A stretch of DNA of 64,000 nucleotides from Methylotenera_A aquatica (GCA_965601485.1 OZ271846.1:1240001-1304000), one strand, 5' to 3'. Counted from the stretch's first letter, positions 18,495-28,120 are shown. The notes: a model not told the origin generated them from the letters alone. Numbers and translations: made by a program.

Positions 18495-18722
18495 TTACTT
18501 CTTACCACACATACCACCTAAGCTAAATTTACCTAAGCCCGTGTCGCTTAAGTAAAGAAACACAAAGCTAATGATTACCGCCAATTCGTCATCATAATTG
18601 ATCGGTAAAAGCCACCTAGGGCATGCGCCATAAAATAAGCAAACGCCATTTGACCAGAAAGAATGAAAGCCATAGGTCGCATGAACAGGCCAATTAAAAT
18701 CAGCGTGCCGCCCACCAATTAA
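18495..18722 (-). pseudogene. DoxX family remnant, frameshifted
   Basis: The minus strand encodes GGTLILIGLFMRPMAFILSG, then QMAFAYFMAHALGGFY, the core of a DoxX membrane protein. After a frameshift near 18600 the tail continues as DELAVIISFVFLYLSDTGLG and ends GGMCGKK-stop at 18495. The N-terminal third is missing, as no extension of this frame is visible past about 18722. The segment is too degraded to make a product. Confidence 0.7.
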
Positions 18723-18792
18723 TGAAAGCTTATGATAATTTATATGCTAATAATTCTGTGATAGCTTTACGTATGGCTTCAACATTACAAAC

Positions 18793-19378
18793 ATGATCTT
18801 TCATTTAGCACTGGCTGGCAGCTTAGGATGGGCAAGCGGTTTGCGGCTTTATCTCAATGTATTTATGGTGTGCGTGCTGGCTAGATACAACGTCACTCAT
18901 TTGCCTGCTAGTTTAAATATATTAAGCAATCCGGGTATTCTTATTGTGGCAGGTGTGTTGAGTGTGATTGAATTTTTTGACGATAAAATCCCTTATGTAG
19001 ATAGCGCATGGCATTCGATTCAAACCTTTATCCGTATCCCTGCTGGCGCCTTAATGGCTATGGACGCAATTAATACCTGCGGCCCAGTAACTGTGACGAT
19101 TAACGCACTGCTTGACGGCTCATTAACGGGTGTAACGCACGCGAAAAAACCAGCAGTCGCACGCTGATTAACACATCGCAAGAACTGGCAATTAATATTG
19201 CCACTTCTTTTAGTGAGGAATGTTTATTACTAAAAGGTGGCTGGTTAGCGTTGATGCAATCGCTGTTTTTATTGGTTTATTACTGAAGTTTATTGTGTTT
19301 ATGTTTTGGTTCTTACCAATATTATGGCGCGGCATCAAGCTTGTATTGGGTAATGTTAGTAAAGTGACGCGCGCCTAA
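18793..19378 (+). pseudogene. DUF4126 membrane protein, broken by frameshifts
   Basis: ATG 18793 opens 124 codons with the DUF4126 pattern: GSLGWASGLRLYLNVFMVCV, EFFDDKIPYVDSAWHSIQTF and IRIPAGALMAMDA. The frame then ends at 19167 in a non-family tail. The expected continuation is in another frame (SRTLINTSQELAINIATSFSE, then CLLLKGGWLALMQSLFLLV), and a third frame completes it (LKFIVFMFWFLPILWRGIKL to a stop at 19378). At least two frameshifts are therefore needed, so the gene is probably inactive. A 124-residue truncated product cannot be excluded. Confidence 0.7.
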
Positions 19379-19405
19379 TAAAATAATAATTATCGACTAA
19401 TTAAA

Positions 19406-20593
19406 CTAGATTTTTTGACTTTTCCACAAGCGCGTTTGACTAATAACGATTAAGGCAACCAGCAAATAAACCAACATCGCTAACGCCAAGCCCATCACAC
19501 TGCCCCATACCAAAGGCACTATTAAACCTGCTGACAAAGTTGATAAAAGCATTTGGATAAAGGCTTGTCCAGATGCCGCGGTGCCGCGGATTTTAGGGTG
19601 CCGGTCTAAGGCAGCTAGTGAAATAATAGGCATGACTAATGCCATACCCACATTAAACAAGGCTACTGGCAAAATATTAAAAACAGGATTTAAAGGCCAT
19701 AAATAACACACTGCTATATTTAACATCACAATGATCAGCATCCAAGAAAACGCCAGTGTTAACACAGCTTTTGGAGAGAATTTGCCAGCCGCATATTTAG
19801 CCAAATAAGAACCCAGCACCATGCCACATACAGTAGGTACAAACAAATAGCCGTATTGTTGCGGGCTTAAGCCTAAATGTTTGCCTAAAAATACGGGACT
19901 AGCTAATACATAGATAAAAAAAGCGGAAAAGCAGGCACCAATCGTAATACCAAGCTTGGCAAATTCTGCATCAGAAAATATGGTTTTATAGCTGGCTAGA
20001 ACATTTTTGGCAGATAATGTAAGACGCTTTTCGGGCGGCATGGTTTCAGGGAGAAAAGTCACTGCTGCCCACAGCGACATGCCAGCATAAATTGCCAAGA
20101 AGATAAATATCGCTTGCCAGTGAATGCCTAATAACAATCCACCAATAATCGGCGCGATGGCAGGGGCGATTCCAAACAGCATTTGTACAGTTGCCATCAC
20201 TCTTTGAGCGGCGGCGCCTTCAAACAAATCGCGCACCATGGCACGCGCGACTGTGTTACCCGCACCACCGCTTGCGCCTTGCAAAGCTCTAAAAAACCAT
20301 AGCGTTTCTACATTTGGTGCAAATGCGCAGCCAATGGAAGCCAGTACAAAAATACCTAAACCCCATTTAATGGTAGTGACGCGCCCAATTGCGTCCGAAA
20401 TCGCGCCGTGCCAAAGTGTCATCAAGGCGTATGGCAGTAAATAAACTGTTAAGCTTTGTTGAATATGTAAATCAGAGGTGCGCAAATCAGCACCCATCGC
20501 GTGGAATGCCGGCAAATAGGTATCGATAGCAAAAGGTGCAAGCGCAGCCAAACTTGCCAGCACATACACTAAAAAAATGGAATGCGATTTCAA
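19406..20593 (-). CDS. Bcr/CflA family drug-resistance MFS transporter
   Basis: This 395-residue protein has 12 likely membrane spans. The Bcr/CflA start region AALAPFAIDTYLPAFHAMG, the motif GAISDAIGRVTTIKWGLGIF between spans 2 and 3, and RALQGASGGAGNTVARAMVRDLF are all clear. Members export small molecules such as bicyclomycin, sulfonamides or cysteine by proton antiport; the substrate cannot be read from sequence. It is intact, while both flanking regions are decayed. Confidence 0.88.
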   Translation of the reverse strand: MKSHSIFLVYVLASLAALAPFAIDTYLPAFHAMGADLRTSDLHIQQSLTVYLLPYALMTLWHGAISDAIGRVTTIKWGLGIFVLASIGCAFAPNVETLWFFRALQGASGGAGNTVARAMVRDLFEGAAAQRVMATVQMLFGIAPAIAPIIGGLLLGIHWQAIFIFLAIYAGMSLWAAVTFLPETMPPEKRLTLSAKNVLASYKTIFSDAEFAKLGITIGACFSAFFIYVLASPVFLGKHLGLSPQQYGYLFVPTVCGMVLGSYLAKYAAGKFSPKAVLTLAFSWMLIIVMLNIAVCYLWPLNPVFNILPVALFNVGMALVMPIISLAALDRHPKIRGTAASGQAFIQMLLSTLSAGLIVPLVWGSVMGLALAMLVYLLVALIVISQTRLWKSQKI

Positions 20594-20689
20594 CAGAGTC
20601 TAAATCTTTAAATTAATGCCGTTTGAATTGTTAGCGATATGGGTAACATCAGGTTTGGTGAAGTGAGTTGCTAAAATATTGATACCGAT

Positions 20690-21002
20690 TGGATACCTTT
20701 GATAGCCGTTCAACATTAAAAAAGCTTCCACTTGCACCTTATCAGTTTTGATTATTTCTATGGTCATCATTGGCACCACGATCTAAGCACACAACGCCAT
20801 CTACAAAATAGTTGCGTCGCAAACTAAGTAAGATCATCACAAAGATAAACTATACTTGGTCAAATCTAGAGGTGTTCGGCAACTGGTAACTAGCCCAGCA
20901 AACACGATTCGCTTTCACCATTCTGCGATTATTACGATTAACAATAAAGGTGCCGCGATTCATGGAAGTTAACACAAAAGGTCTGGGACGGCGAATGACC
21001 AT
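20690..21002 (-). pseudogene. Degraded FkbM-like methyltransferase fragment
   Basis: The minus strand from ATG 21002 reads MVIRRPRPFVLTSMNRGTFI then VNRNNRRMVK, and stops soon after. In another frame the text RRNYFVDGVVCLDRGANDDH appears, like the DGVVALDCGANIGVHT SAM-binding start of FkbM-type methyltransferases. Several stops and frame changes are present and no full gene can be built. The assignment rests on these two short stretches only. Nothing else is visible in 20594-21048. Confidence 0.45.
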
Positions 21003-21048
21003 TTAACGACTTAACAAAACGATAAAAATGTATTTTATCAGCTAATTG

Positions 21049-22278
21049 TTATGGTAAGGCATGAAATTCCTCAACGCGCTCTTTATCACCTGCGACATAT
21101 TTTTTAGAATTTTTATCTGTCCTAAAAATAATCGGTTTAGATGCCAAAACTGGATTTTTAGAATCCTCAATCGCTTTTTCAATCAAGTGATGATTAGGAG
21201 AAAGTGAGCAAACTGGGTCTGCGCTTTCTGCGTCACCTGTCAGCAAAAAGGCTTGACATCGACAACCGCCCAAATCGTTCATTTTCTCTGGGCAAGTTAC
21301 ACATGGCCCTTTCATCCAATCCGTGCCGCGATATTTATTAAAGGCTGGGCTTTCTTTCCAGGCATATTCCAAACCGTTATCACGCACATTAGGAAAAGCC
21401 ATATTTGGCAATACACGTGCTGAATGGCATGGCAACACATCTCCGTTGGCGGTAACAATCATAAACACTTCTCCCCAGCCATTCATGCATTTTTTTGGTC
21501 TATCTCCAAAATAATCAGGTACCACAAAGAAAATCTTCATTTTGTTACCGACTTTTTGACGGAATTCGTTGGTAATACGCTCTGCTTCGTCAATTTGTTC
21601 TTTTAATGGCATCAACTGGCTACGATTAACCAACGACCAGCCGTAATACTGGGTATTAGCCAGTTCAACATAATCCGCGCCCAGCGCTTCCGCCATCTCT
21701 AAGATTTCCTTGATATGGCCGATATTATAACGATGTATCACTACATTTAGCACCATTGGATAGCCATGATTTTTAATCATGGCGGCTACTTTTTTCTTTA
21801 ATTCAAAGGTTTTGGTATTGGTAATAAAGTTATTAATTTCTTCGGTAATATCATGCATGGACAACTGAATATGGTCTAAACCACCATCTTTAAAAGCTTG
21901 GATACGCTTTTCTGTTAAGCCAACACCTGAAGTAATTAAATTGCTGTAATAGCCCAGCTTTTTGGCTTCAATCACTATATCTTCAATATCATCCCGCAAT
22001 AATGGCTCGCCACCCGAAATGCCTAGCTGAATCGCACCCATTTTGCGCGCATCACGCAAGGCGTTAATCCATTGCTCAGTCGTTAATTCATTTTGTGTAT
22101 GCTTGTCGTAATCGGTTGGGTTATAGCAAAATGCACAATGTAATGGGCAGCGATAAGTCACTTCTGCCAGCAACCATAATGGCTGGGTATGCGTAATATT
22201 CGCTGCCACGCCATTATTTTTTTCCTGCGCGTGAATCTCTTTCTGTACAACTGACTCACCTAACGATGTTTGTGTCAT
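21049..22278 (-). CDS. pqqE: PQQ biosynthesis radical SAM protein PqqE
   Basis: This 409-residue radical SAM enzyme has CxxxCxxC at Cys44, Cys48 and Cys51 (YRCPLHCAFCYNP), GISGGEPLLRDDIEDI, and a C-terminal SPASM domain with CVTCPEKMNDLGGCRCQAF for auxiliary Fe-S clusters. It forms the Glu-Tyr carbon-carbon crosslink in the PqqA peptide held by PqqD. About 20 N-terminal residues precede the usual family start; the start at 22278 is kept because a good purine-rich ribosome site (AAGGAG) lies just upstream. It is the last gene of the pqq cluster. Confidence 0.96.
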   Translation of the reverse strand: MTQTSLGESVVQKEIHAQEKNNGVAANITHTQPLWLLAEVTYRCPLHCAFCYNPTDYDKHTQNELTTEQWINALRDARKMGAIQLGISGGEPLLRDDIEDIVIEAKKLGYYSNLITSGVGLTEKRIQAFKDGGLDHIQLSMHDITEEINNFITNTKTFELKKKVAAMIKNHGYPMVLNVVIHRYNIGHIKEILEMAEALGADYVELANTQYYGWSLVNRSQLMPLKEQIDEAERITNEFRQKVGNKMKIFFVVPDYFGDRPKKCMNGWGEVFMIVTANGDVLPCHSARVLPNMAFPNVRDNGLEYAWKESPAFNKYRGTDWMKGPCVTCPEKMNDLGGCRCQAFLLTGDAESADPVCSLSPNHHLIEKAIEDSKNPVLASKPIIFRTDKNSKKYVAGDKERVEEFHALP

Positions 22279-22353
22279 TTTGCTACTCCTTGATTACTAA
22301 AGCTTGTAAATAACAAGCCCAGCTTATAATTTTCCACGCTTAATTTTTTAAAC

Positions 22354-22662
22354 TTAAATCTTGCGAATCCACGCTTTACCGCTGGCCATTTCAAACATGC
22401 CAATAATGTCGGCTTCAATATTAACCGCTTCAGGAAAAGCCGCTTTTAAATCAGCCACAATATCACCGACTGTAGACTTACCATCTACGCGCTTTATGAC
22501 TTCACCCGCACCACCATGTAGCTTCACCATGCCCTCAGGAAAAAGTATCACATAACTTTGCTGTGCTTCTTCCCACTGAAACCGATGATGTAAGGCAATT
22601 GCAAACACATCTGAATGCTCTATTTTAAATTCTTCTGTTTGGCTCAATTGTAGGTTTTCCAT
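22354..22662 (-). CDS. pqqD: PQQ biosynthesis chaperone PqqD
   Basis: This 102-residue RiPP recognition element protein contains FQWEEAQQSYVILFPEGMVKL and GEVIKRVDGKSTVGDIVADL, the normal PqqD pattern. It binds the PqqA leader and presents it to PqqE. The gene lies 8 bp after pqqC and 75 bp before pqqE. The first 15 residues are a family-variable extension; no internal Met would serve as an alternative start before the conserved core. Confidence 0.94.
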   Translation of the reverse strand: MENLQLSQTEEFKIEHSDVFAIALHHRFQWEEAQQSYVILFPEGMVKLHGGAGEVIKRVDGKSTVGDIVADLKAAFPEAVNIEADIIGMFEMASGKAWIRKI

Positions 22663-22670
22663 TTGATTTC

Positions 22671-23447
22671 TTATTCGAAATTGATTACAGGTTGGTGGAA
22701 ATAATCTTTGCCATCGACTTTAATATCCACGCTTGAAGCCAACATAATGGAATCAGCAATGACCCACAGCACATTCAATTTAAACTGCAAAATATCTAAT
22801 GCTTTTAATTGCATTTCACGCGAGGTACTAAAATAGTCTAGAGTCACACTTAAGCCCTGCTCTACATCTCGGCGTGCTTCAGTTAAGCGTTTTTTAAAGT
22901 AGCTTAAGCCTGATTCATTAATCCACGGATACATTTGCGGCCATGAGCTGATGCGTTGTTGATGAATGTGCGGCGCAAACAATTCTGTTAGGCTTGAACA
23001 TACAGATTCTTGCCAGCTGCGTTGTTTGGCAAAATTCACATAAGCATCTACTGCAAATTTAACCCCCGGGCTCACCAATTTAAGTGAGGTAATTTGCTCA
23101 CGCGTTAAACCAACCGCCTCACCTAACTGAATCCAAGCTTCAATACCACCAACGGCTTTTTTGTCCGCTTCATCCACACCATCATGGTCAGTAATACGTA
23201 CAATCCACTGTTTACGCACTTCAACATCATCACAATTAGAAAGAATTGCCGCGTCTTTCATGGGAATGCAAATTTGGTAGTAAAAACGATTCGCCACCCA
23301 GCATTGCAATTGGTCTTTAGTTAACTTGCCTTCATACATCATCACATGAAACGGATGATAGATATGATAGCCCTGACCTTTTTCGCGAAGCTTGTCCTCA
23401 AACTCAGCGCGGGTCCATGGCAAATTGTCTTTGGTTAATGCGTTCAT
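22671..23447 (-). CDS. pqqC: Pyrroloquinoline-quinone synthase PqqC
   Basis: This 258-residue helical oxidase of the TENA/HO-like fold shows YHIYHPFHVMMYEGKLTKDQ, NRFYYQICIPMKDAAILSNC, RITDHDG and the final KDYFHQP. It carries out ring closure and the eight-electron oxidation of AHQQ to PQQ without a cofactor. ATG 23447 has the ribosome site AGGAG a few bases upstream. It sits 9 bp after pqqB, inside the operon. Confidence 0.96.
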   Translation of the reverse strand: MNALTKDNLPWTRAEFEDKLREKGQGYHIYHPFHVMMYEGKLTKDQLQCWVANRFYYQICIPMKDAAILSNCDDVEVRKQWIVRITDHDGVDEADKKAVGGIEAWIQLGEAVGLTREQITSLKLVSPGVKFAVDAYVNFAKQRSWQESVCSSLTELFAPHIHQQRISSWPQMYPWINESGLSYFKKRLTEARRDVEQGLSVTLDYFSTSREMQLKALDILQFKLNVLWVIADSIMLASSVDIKVDGKDYFHQPVINFE

Positions 23448-23456
23448 TATTTTCTC

Positions 23457-24404
23457 CTAAAGAATGATATCCATACCATCATAGGCAACTTCAATGCCAT
23501 GCTGGCTAAGCGTTGCACGCTCGGCAGAATCTTCTCTTAAAATTGGATTGGTGTTATTGATATGAATCAATACTTTACGCACGGCTTGGCCTTCTTTTGG
23601 GCCAAACTCATCTAACTTTTCAATCATACCGCCCTTACCTGATTGCGGATTATGACCAATGCTACGCGCTGTTTTAGTCATCAAGCCCATATCAATCATT
23701 TCTGTGTCGGTCCAAAATGTACCATCCACCATAATGCAATCGGCTTGAGTCATAAACTGTGGCAAATGTGGCTCTATTTCACCCAAACCTGGGCTGTACC
23801 AGCATTTTTTACCGGTACTAATTTCTTCAATTAAAACACCAATAGTGTCGCCTGCTTTGGGGTCATTACGATGTGGCGAGTATGGCGGTGCTGCGCTTTT
23901 TAACGCTACTGCTGTGAACTTTAAATTAGGCACATTTGGAATGGTAAAACTACTTGATTTACTAAGATCAGTTCCATCAATCGGTACAACGTGGCGATTA
24001 ATACCACAATAATGACTCAAAATATTCAATACTTGGTTGCCGCTGGTTAGATCTTCATACACCATATCCGTGCAATAAATTTCACGCTTTACTTTACCTT
24101 CACGCAACATATATAAACCGGTGGTATGATCAATTTGAGCATCAATCAGCACTATGGCTTGAATACCTGAATCCCTAATATTTCTGCCTGGTTGCAGTGG
24201 CGCAAAGTCTTGAATCTGTTGCAGTACATCCGGTGAAGCATTGAATAGCACCCAATCAACGCCGTTACTAGAAACACAAATTGAAGACTGCGTTCGCTTA
24301 GTGGCATTTATGGTACCTTTGCGTAAACCATCACAGTTTGGACAGTTACAGTTCCATTGTGGAAAACCACCGCCTGCCGCGGCACCTAAAACGTGAATAT
24401 GCAT
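23457..24404 (-). CDS. pqqB: PQQ biosynthesis protein PqqB
   Basis: This 315-residue metallo-beta-lactamase-fold protein has the N-terminal GGGFPQWNCNCPNCDGLRKG zinc site and IDAQIDHTTGLYMLREG (the DxDHTxG motif in place of HxHxDH). It hydroxylates the crosslinked Glu-Tyr precursor. It is the first gene after the intergenic terminator that separates it from pqqA. Confidence 0.96.
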   Translation of the reverse strand: MHIHVLGAAAGGGFPQWNCNCPNCDGLRKGTINATKRTQSSICVSSNGVDWVLFNASPDVLQQIQDFAPLQPGRNIRDSGIQAIVLIDAQIDHTTGLYMLREGKVKREIYCTDMVYEDLTSGNQVLNILSHYCGINRHVVPIDGTDLSKSSSFTIPNVPNLKFTAVALKSAAPPYSPHRNDPKAGDTIGVLIEEISTGKKCWYSPGLGEIEPHLPQFMTQADCIMVDGTFWTDTEMIDMGLMTKTARSIGHNPQSGKGGMIEKLDEFGPKEGQAVRKVLIHINNTNPILREDSAERATLSQHGIEVAYDGMDIIL

Positions 24405-24477
24405 GAGATTCTTTGCTTAACTTTTTAAAAACTATATTTTACGCTAAAAAAATTTGTTATTAATTTTTTTAAGGAAC

Positions 24478-24507
24478 AAAAAAGGCTGTCTTTAAACAGC
24501 CTTTTAT
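24478..24507 (-). terminator. Terminator/attenuator between pqqA and pqqB
   Basis: On the minus strand AAAGGCTGT, the loop TTAAAG and ACAGCCTTTTTTG form a strong stem followed by a U-run, 18 bp after the pqqA stop. Partial read-through would give much more pqqA message than pqqBCDE message, matching the known need for excess PqqA precursor. Confidence 0.85.
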
Positions 24508-24524
24508 TAATCAGCAAAAGCTAA

Positions 24525-24596
24525 TTATTTGTTCATTACGTACATTGTTACTTCAAAGCCAAAACGCATTTCAGTAGCTGCTGGAGTTGTCCACAT
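24525..24596 (-). CDS. pqqA: PQQ precursor peptide PqqA
   Basis: This 23-codon gene encodes a peptide containing MWTTPAATEMRFGFEVTMYV, ending in MNK. Glu15 and Tyr19 have the E-x3-Y spacing of the residues that become PQQ, and the MRFGFEVTMY core is strongly typical. The ribosome site AAGGAT is 6-7 bp upstream. It is the first gene of the cluster, transcribed from a promoter in 24597-24750, a spacer with no other gene. Confidence 0.97.
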   Translation of the reverse strand: MWTTPAATEMRFGFEVTMYVMNK

Positions 24597-24750
24597 GATA
24601 GTATCCTTAGGTTAAATTATTTAAAAAAATCGCTGTTGCTCTTGATTAGTGCCACAACGTGAAATGAATTTTGCGCGCTTTTTAATTTAAGCAATACTGA
24701 TAACTTACCCAAATACTACTAAGTAAATTCATGATGCAGGCATCAGCAAT

Positions 24751-25857
24751 CTAGTCGCCAATCTCTTCGCTTAATCGCTTACTCCTACGTTGGCGTACTG
24801 ACAAGGCTAAAGCCTCAAGCAAATTAACCGACTCTTGCCAACCCAAGCACGCATCCGTAATCGATTGCCCGTATTTAAGTTCACAGCCTGGCGTGTGGTC
24901 TTGGCGACCTTCATTTAGGTGTGATTCCACCATTAAACCAATAATGCGTGCATCGCCAGAGGCAACTTGCTTGGCAACATCGCGCGCCACTTCGTTTTGC
25001 TTACTGTATTGCTTGCTGCTATTAGCATGGCTGCAATCAATCATCAGCCTAGGTGCTAAGCCTTCACAAGCTAATTGATTACAGGCATCATCTACGCTGG
25101 CCGCATCATAATTGGGCGCTTTCCCGCCACGCAAAATCACATGGCAATCCTCATTGCCTGTGGTTGAGATAATGGCCGATTGGCCTTCTTTAGTTACTGA
25201 CAAGAAATGATGTGGGCTAGCTGCTGTTTTAATCGCATCAATCGCCACACGCACGCTACCATCTGTACCGTTTTTAAAGCCCACCGGGCAAGATAAGCCA
25301 GAAGCCAACTCTCTATGCACTTGTGATTCAGTTGTACGCGCACCAATCGCGCCCCAACTGACTAAATCCGCTGTGTATTGTGGCGTAATCGTATCTAAAA
25401 ACTCAGCACCTGCTGGCACGCCAAGCTCATTCACATCTAGCAAAAATTTACGCGCGATTTCTAGGCCTTCATTAATGGCATAACTTCCATCCAGATGAGG
25501 ATCATTAATCAAGCCTTTCCAGCCTACTGTTGTGCGTGGTTTTTCAAAATACACACGCATCACAATCAATAAATCGGCTGCTAAATTTTTGCGCACTTCT
25601 AATAAGCGCTGTGCGTATTCCATGCCCGCTTTTGTGTCGTGTATAGAACAAGGCCCTACAATCACTAATAATCTATCGTCCGCTTGATGCAATATGCGGT
25701 GAATCGCCGCACGCGTGCGCAGAATATTGTGCGTTGAATCTGCGCTTTCTTTTAAGCGACTTAGTAAATCGGAAGGCGTGATTAGAGGCTTGATTTCGCG
25801 TATGCGAACATCATCCGTGGCTAGTTTTTGGTACATTAGCTTTTCTTGATCGGTCAT
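24751..25857 (-). CDS. aroG: 3-deoxy-7-phosphoheptulonate synthase (DAHP synthase, AroG type I)
   Basis: This 368-residue class I DAHP synthase has LLVIVGPCSIHDTKAGMEYA, RVYFEKPRTTVGWKGLINDP, GARTTESQVHRELASGLSCP and DCSHANSSKQYSKQ, all normal for the AroFGH group. It condenses PEP and erythrose 4-phosphate to start aromatic synthesis. The E4P comes from the RuMP/pentose phosphate rearrangements. It is 3 bp from hisC on the same strand, in a serC-pheA-hisC-aroG run for aromatic amino acids. The final chorismate also feeds PabB at 43832. Confidence 0.95.
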   Translation of the reverse strand: MTDQEKLMYQKLATDDVRIREIKPLITPSDLLSRLKESADSTHNILRTRAAIHRILHQADDRLLVIVGPCSIHDTKAGMEYAQRLLEVRKNLAADLLIVMRVYFEKPRTTVGWKGLINDPHLDGSYAINEGLEIARKFLLDVNELGVPAGAEFLDTITPQYTADLVSWGAIGARTTESQVHRELASGLSCPVGFKNGTDGSVRVAIDAIKTAASPHHFLSVTKEGQSAIISTTGNEDCHVILRGGKAPNYDAASVDDACNQLACEGLAPRLMIDCSHANSSKQYSKQNEVARDVAKQVASGDARIIGLMVESHLNEGRQDHTPGCELKYGQSITDACLGWQESVNLLEALALSVRQRRSKRLSEEIGD

Positions 25858-25860
25858 TTT

Positions 25861-26961
25861 TTACTTTTTTATAATCTGCGATAATACTTCTAAAAAGCGA
25901 GCATTTTCGCCAAATAAGCCAATGCTAACGCGCAAATAGTCGGGCATTTCATAATTGGCAATTGGTCGTACAATCACGCCATTTTTTAATAATTGCTGGT
26001 TCACCTGCGCTGCATTTTCAATTTTAAAACTAATAAAATTGGCATATGAGGGAATATAACTTAAGCCTAACGCTGTTAAGCCTTGTGCAATTTGCACCAT
26101 ACCAGCTTGATTTAAGGCATAGCTACGTTCTACAAAATCGTCATCAGCCAAGCTGGCAACTGCCGCCGCCTGCGCGATATTATTCACATTAAATGGCTGA
26201 CGCACACGGTTTAGCATATCGGCAACATTGGCGTGCATTAAGCCAAAACCAATGCGCAAACCAGCTAAGCCATAGGCCTTTGAAAAGGTGCGCGAAATAA
26301 TCAGGTTATCAAATTCGCTCAACCAGGTAATCGCTTCCGATTTATGATTAGCCGATAAATACTCGTCATAAGCTTCATCTAGTACTACCAATACGTTTTT
26401 TGGCACTTGCTTTAAAAAACCTTTTAAAACAAGTTTAGAAAGCAAAGTACCAGTTGGATTATTGGGGTTAGCAATAAATATTAAGCGCGTCTTTGGCGTT
26501 ATCGCTTTTAAAAAAGCGTCTAAATCGTGCGCAAAATCTTTTGCAGGCACCACCACACCAGAAGAACCAACTGCTTGCGTTACTAGGGGATACACGGCAA
26601 AGGCATGTTGTGAATAAATCGCCTCACAGCCTTTATGTAAGAAGGCTCTAGCAGTAAGTTCTAAAATATCATTTGAGCCATTGCCAAATACAATCTGGTT
26701 ATGGGCAACATTGAATTTCTGTGCCACGGTTTGGCGCAAGGCATAACTATTGCCATCTGGATAGCGCGCAATATCTAAAATGGCATCTTCAATGGCCATT
26801 TGCGCTTTTGGGCTGATGCCAAGAGGGTTTTCGTTAGAAGCTAATTTAACAATATCGGCCTCATTTAAACCCATTTCACGCGCAAGCTCACCAATCGGCT
26901 TACCACCTTGGTAGGGGGCAATGGTGCGGATGTAATCGGGAGCTAAATCACTGATATTCAT
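25861..26961 (-). CDS. hisC: Histidinol-phosphate aminotransferase (HisC2 type)
   Basis: This 366-residue fold-type I PLP aminotransferase has the PLP lysine in SRTFSKAYGLAGLRIGFG, IANPNNPTGTLLS, and LRVSIG near the end. Placed between pheA and aroG, it probably also transaminates prephenate or aromatic keto acids, as HisC2-type enzymes do. Histidine synthesis genes are not nearby, so a role in phenylalanine/tyrosine synthesis is the likelier one. Confidence 0.92.
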   Translation of the reverse strand: MNISDLAPDYIRTIAPYQGGKPIGELAREMGLNEADIVKLASNENPLGISPKAQMAIEDAILDIARYPDGNSYALRQTVAQKFNVAHNQIVFGNGSNDILELTARAFLHKGCEAIYSQHAFAVYPLVTQAVGSSGVVVPAKDFAHDLDAFLKAITPKTRLIFIANPNNPTGTLLSKLVLKGFLKQVPKNVLVVLDEAYDEYLSANHKSEAITWLSEFDNLIISRTFSKAYGLAGLRIGFGLMHANVADMLNRVRQPFNVNNIAQAAAVASLADDDFVERSYALNQAGMVQIAQGLTALGLSYIPSYANFISFKIENAAQVNQQLLKNGVIVRPIANYEMPDYLRVSIGLFGENARFLEVLSQIIKK

Positions 26962-27017
26962 ACAAAAAACCTATTTAATTTGACAATATTTTAACAAAGG
27001 CGTTTGCACTGCTCCAC

Positions 27018-28100
27018 TTAAACCACGGCTACAGGATATGAACCTAGTACTTTTAGAAAAGAAGCACGCTGTTCGCAATCGTGCAAAGCAGCCTTTACTT
27101 TTGGATCCAGTTGATGGCCTTCGATATCCACATAGAACACATAATCCCATAAGCCTTGTTTAGAAGGTCGCGATTCAAACTTGGTCATACTGACACCATG
27201 GCGTGAAAGCGGTTCTAACAATTCCACCATTGCGCCAGGTTTATTTTGTGAAGTCATCACAAGTGAGGTTTTATCCCGTCCAGAAGGTGCAACCTCATGC
27301 TTACCCAACACTAAAAATCGTGTCGTATTTTTTGGATCATCTTCAATATTTTCAGCCAGCACATTCAAATTAAACAATTCTGCTGCGCGTTTGCTGGCAA
27401 TAGCAGCCGCAAAGGTATTGTCTGTTGAAACCAAATTATGAATCATCTGCGCGGCATAGGCGTTGCTGGTTACCGGCTCGCGTTGCGCACGTGGCAAGTT
27501 TTTATTAAGCCACTCATGGCATTGCGATAATGATTGGCTATGCGAAAAAACATGCTGGATTTTGGTAATATCAGTTTGCTTTGAAAGCAGGCAGTGATGA
27601 ATCGGCAGCGTAATTTCGCCACACACTTTAAGCGTGCTTTCAAGCAACAAATCTAAAGTTAGACCAATTGCACCTTCGGTTGAGTTTTCAACTGGCACCA
27701 CGCCATAATCGGCCTGCCCGGCTTCTAAAGTGCGAAAGACTTCGTCGATACTGCCGCACACCACGGCACTACGGCCTAGCCCAAACTGTTTGAGCGCGGC
27801 CTCTTCACTGTAAGTGCCCAATGGCCCTAGAAAAGCGATTGAAAGTTCTTTCTCCAGCGCACGGCAATTCGACATCACAACACGAAAAATATGGCTGATT
27901 GCCTCTGCAGATAATGGGCCTTGGTTATTAGCTTGCAGGCGGCGCAGCACTTGCGCTTCACGCTCTGGACGATAAATCACGCCATCATCTTTTAAGCTAC
28001 CTATGGTGCGCGCCAATGCGGCACGTTCATTCACCAGCTTTAAAAGCTGCTCATCAATCACATCAATCTGGTCTCTGTGCTGTTTTAATTGTTCACTCAT
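27018..28100 (-). CDS. pheA: Bifunctional chorismate mutase/prephenate dehydratase (P-protein)
   Basis: This 360-residue protein has an N-terminal chorismate mutase AroQ domain (residues 1-85, with RDQIDVIDEQLLKLVNERAA), a prephenate dehydratase domain (about 92-270, with FLGPLGTYSEEAALKQFG and VPVENSTEGAIGLTLDLLL, and NTTRFLVLG) and a C-terminal ACT domain (about 280-355, with FESRPSKQGLWDYVFYVDIEGH) for phenylalanine feedback. It converts chorismate to phenylpyruvate. It sits 20 bp after serC on the same strand and is followed by hisC. Confidence 0.95.
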   Translation of the reverse strand: MSEQLKQHRDQIDVIDEQLLKLVNERAALARTIGSLKDDGVIYRPEREAQVLRRLQANNQGPLSAEAISHIFRVVMSNCRALEKELSIAFLGPLGTYSEEAALKQFGLGRSAVVCGSIDEVFRTLEAGQADYGVVPVENSTEGAIGLTLDLLLESTLKVCGEITLPIHHCLLSKQTDITKIQHVFSHSQSLSQCHEWLNKNLPRAQREPVTSNAYAAQMIHNLVSTDNTFAAAIASKRAAELFNLNVLAENIEDDPKNTTRFLVLGKHEVAPSGRDKTSLVMTSQNKPGAMVELLEPLSRHGVSMTKFESRPSKQGLWDYVFYVDIEGHQLDPKVKAALHDCEQRASFLKVLGSYPVAVV

Positions 28101-28120
28101 AATGTAAAAAGTGTCCTGAA

